Position numbers and translations under genes: made by a program
Notes under the pieces: generated by a model
Seen by the model: only the letters and a program-made list of their open reading frames with translations
Database searches by the model: none
What the model was told of the DNA's origin: nothing
NCBI GenBank assembly: GCA_903823545.1
Contig: CAIJTL010001048.1
Span: forward strand, 1 to 8,109
Length of the DNA stretch: 8,109 nucleotides
Source of the DNA: an uncultured Planctomycetaceae bacterium
GTDB lineage: Bacteria; Planctomycetota; Planctomycetia; Planctomycetales; Planctomycetaceae
Direction: 5' to 3'
Part shown: piece after piece, positions 7,005 to 8,109 of the stretch
Layout of the letters: every line of letters begins with the position of its first letter
Position numbering within the stretch: position 1 is the first letter of the stretch

Positions 7005-7026
7005 GTGTATTAAGACTATAAGACAC
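7005..7026. promoter_or_regulatory. Palindromic operator, probable GntR/YtrA binding site
   Basis: The 22-bp palindrome GTGTnTTA-N6-TAAnACAC is centred 33-34 bp upstream of the repressor ATG. Seven of 11 half-site positions pair, including the whole GTGT/ACAC ends. The Bacillus YtrA operator is reported as AGTGTA-N13-AACACT, which also has GTGT and ACAC ends at nearly the same distance (15 nt between them versus 14 here). The palindrome covers the proposed -10 box, as expected for autorepression. Binding is inferred. Confidence 0.65.
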
Positions 7027-7041
7027 TGATGCGCATTTCAA
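7015..7041 (-). promoter_or_regulatory. Sigma70-type promoter of the GntR-ABC operon
   Basis: The minus strand carries TTGAAA (7036-7041) as -35 and TATAGT (7015-7020) as -10. Each has one mismatch to consensus, and the spacer of 15 nt is slightly short. Transcription would start near 7008, giving a leader of about 25 nt. The -10 lies inside the palindromic operator. Confidence 0.5.
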
Positions 7042-7136
7042 GCGGATCTGTGACATTTGTTTTAACGGCAGGGTTGTGGCACATTGCGATCAGTCGATTC
7101 AGCAATACGCCCAATTGCACCGCGAAAGAGCCATTC

Positions 7137-7556
7137 TTAACAGCGATTGTCCCACTCACGACGAATCACGTCAGCGTGGCGAACTGGAAAGATGGCCTCA
7201 AAAGCTGGTCTACCAAGGCGTTCAGAAACTTCCGCAAGCACAGCCAAATAGATTCCGAGCTGCCGCAAGTCCGACGCGAAAGGGAGCCCTTCGTGGATGA
7301 CTACAATTCGAATCGGCAGAGGGTCGAGCCAAGTGAGATCGAGCAGACAATTTCTCAAGGCATCCCAGTTCCAGCCAAAGTATCCAGGAAATCGCAGAGC
7401 GGACTCGAAGCAGCGGAACAGCGACTGACTGTCGCCGATTCCTTCTGGTACTCGAACAAGCATGTCGCTTTCATCGAATAGGGCCACAGTTGCAGTCGGA
7501 TCGACGGCGAAAACGAACGGCGGCCGCCCTTCTGTCGGAAGCGAGTTCGCTGTCAT
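7137..7556 (-). CDS. Barstar-family ribonuclease inhibitor
   Basis: A cytoplasmic inhibitor expected to bind and block the adjacent barnase-like RNase. The 139-residue protein carries the barstar core FPGYFGWNWDALRNCLLDL (56-74), which aligns with YYGENLDALWDAL of Bacillus barstar, followed by a strand (PLPIRIVVIHE, 79-89). Asp65 corresponds to barstar Asp35, but the Asp39 position is Asn69 and the Trp38 position is Arg68. About 30 N-terminal residues and a longer C-terminal part make it larger than the 89-residue Bacillus protein, which is common for barstar-like proteins of other phyla. ATG 7556 overlaps the RNase stop as ATGA, so translation is probably coupled. The same frame is open to 7679, but that extension would lie inside the RNase domain coding region and is rejected. 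The name comes from motif matching; inhibition is inferred from family and neighbour. Confidence 0.88.
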   Translation of the reverse strand: MTANSLPTEGRPPFVFAVDPTATVALFDESDMLVRVPEGIGDSQSLFRCFESALRFPGYFGWNWDALRNCLLDLTWLDPLPIRIVVIHEGLPFASDLRQLGIYLAVLAEVSERLGRPAFEAIFPVRHADVIRREWDNRC

Positions 7557-8109
7557 CGCACGCTCCGGATTTTGACGAAGTGCGAGTAGTGGTCCCACGT
7601 GTAAAACATCTCCCCCTCTTTCCCTGACAAGACTCGCTGCGGACCCGGCCCGCGAATGTCTTTTGTCGGGTGAACCCATTCGCGGTAATGACCGCGAGGT
7701 TTGTTCGGCAAACGGCGCTCGATGTTTTTGAACTCGATTCCGTCGTGCCGGAATTCTGACAACACTCGTCTAGAATCGACTCGCTCGACGGTTTTGGTTA
7801 GGTCCACTGTCCCACGAAAAACAATCTCGCCTTCGAGATTCTTGATCGCCACGTCATGAACCTTCAGCCCATCGACACGGGGCTGCGCCAGATTTCTTGA
7901 GGTCGACGCCACCTTCGGCTGGGGCGTTCGATCCGATGTCTCGGCGTTACTGCTTGGTGATTCCTGATTGCTCGCTGGTTCATTGTCGCCGTCGGCAGAA
8001 TTACTACCTCTCGCAGTGACAACAGGCACCGCGTTTGGTGCTGCACCTTGCCGATCAGCCATCGGCTTTTGTTCGTTCCACCATTGGGCGATCACGAGAC
8101 CAACGACAA
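7553..8109 (-). CDS. Barnase-like guanyl-specific ribonuclease, 5' end outside window
   Basis: A ribonuclease of the microbial N1/T1/barnase family, which cleaves single-stranded RNA after guanine. Residue numbers count from the codon at 8095. The C-terminal domain (about 74-180) contains VFRGTVDLTKTVERV (92-106), DGIEFKNIERRLP (118-130), GHYREWVHPT (135-144), RGPGPQRVLSG (148-158) and MFYTWDHYSHFVKIR (163-177). Glu139, Arg148, Arg154 and His169 align with barnase Glu73, Arg83, Arg87 and His102, so the enzyme should be active; the Arg59 position is Ile124. The frame is open to the window edge, and the visible upstream residues VVGLVIAQWW are hydrophobic. This suggests the end of a signal peptide or membrane anchor. 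A low-complexity Ser/Asn/Pro/Thr linker (about 12-72) follows. The product is therefore likely exported or anchored outside the cytoplasm. GTG 8095 is only the first in-frame candidate and would cut the hydrophobic segment; the real start is probably beyond 8109. Confidence 0.88.
   Translation of the reverse strand, partial: VVGLVIAQWWNEQKPMADRQGAAPNAVPVVTARGSNSADGDNEPASNQESPSSNAETSDRTPQPKVASTSRNLAQPRVDGLKVHDVAIKNLEGEIVFRGTVDLTKTVERVDSRRVLSEFRHDGIEFKNIERRLPNKPRGHYREWVHPTKDIRGPGPQRVLSGKEGEMFYTWDHYSHFVKIRSVR

Noticed and set aside
7042..7136. Terminator for the RNase-barstar transcript
   Set aside because: No convincing stem with a U-run on the minus strand; read-through into the GntR operon cannot be excluded.
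7029..7481. 150-aa plus-strand frame opposite the barstar gene
   Set aside because: Antisense shadow of a convincing gene; the translation has no recognisable domain.
7557..7679. N-terminal 41-residue extension of the barstar reading frame
   Set aside because: It lies entirely inside the RNase catalytic-domain coding sequence in another frame, looks unlike a barstar N-terminus, and ATG 7556 gives a clean ATGA overlap.

Overview
The window looks like chromosomal DNA of a free-living, flagellated Gram-negative-type bacterium of moderately high GC, most likely a planctomycete. This assignment is inference. It rests on the style of the genes (an FlhA, a long-linker secreted RNase paired with a barstar, a WD40-like membrane-anchored protein, a GntR/ABC operon) and on the abundant palindromic intergenic repeats. 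No marker gene fixes the taxonomy.

Layout. On the + strand, 33-2126 encodes a complete FlhA/SctV-family export-gate protein, probably flagellar FlhA. It converges on a minus-strand block, and the gap holds a perfect 21-bp inverted repeat (2163-2236). The rest of the window is on the minus strand. Read in transcription order from the right edge, it contains: (1) a barnase-like guanyl-specific ribonuclease with a truncated N-terminal membrane or signal segment that runs off the window (7553-8109); (2) a barstar-family inhibitor overlapping it by ATGA (7137-7556); (3) a promoter with an overlapping palindromic operator (7005-7041); (4) a short YtrA-type GntR repressor (6584-6982); (5) an ABC ATPase overlapping the repressor gene by 8 nt (5677-6591); (6) a polytopic membrane protein, the likely permease (3934-5337); and (7) a membrane-anchored WD40-like beta-propeller protein (2240-3736).

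Functional reading. Genes 4-6, perhaps with 7, look like one self-repressed ABC transporter operon of the YtrA/YtrB type. The repressor would bind the GTGT-N14-ACAC palindrome that covers the -10 region, so an inducing ligand or stress would switch the transporter on. The substrate cannot be read from the sequence. Genes 1-2 form a classical RNase/inhibitor pair: the RNase is probably exported or surface-anchored, and the coupled inhibitor protects the cytoplasm.

The most unusual non-coding feature is that both spacers inside the ABC operon are almost entirely made of related elements with inverted ends (3759-3931 and 5347-5675). The four ends share a GGAGTGC..GG-[CT]TCGA-..GC..CCC hairpin followed by a TTGGAATG.CGAC-like segment. 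The elements start only 1-2 nt after the upstream stop codons and finish close to the next ribosome-binding region. The larger element also carries a long internal hairpin (5460-5575). They look like MITE/REP-like elements domesticated into, or tolerated within, an operon.
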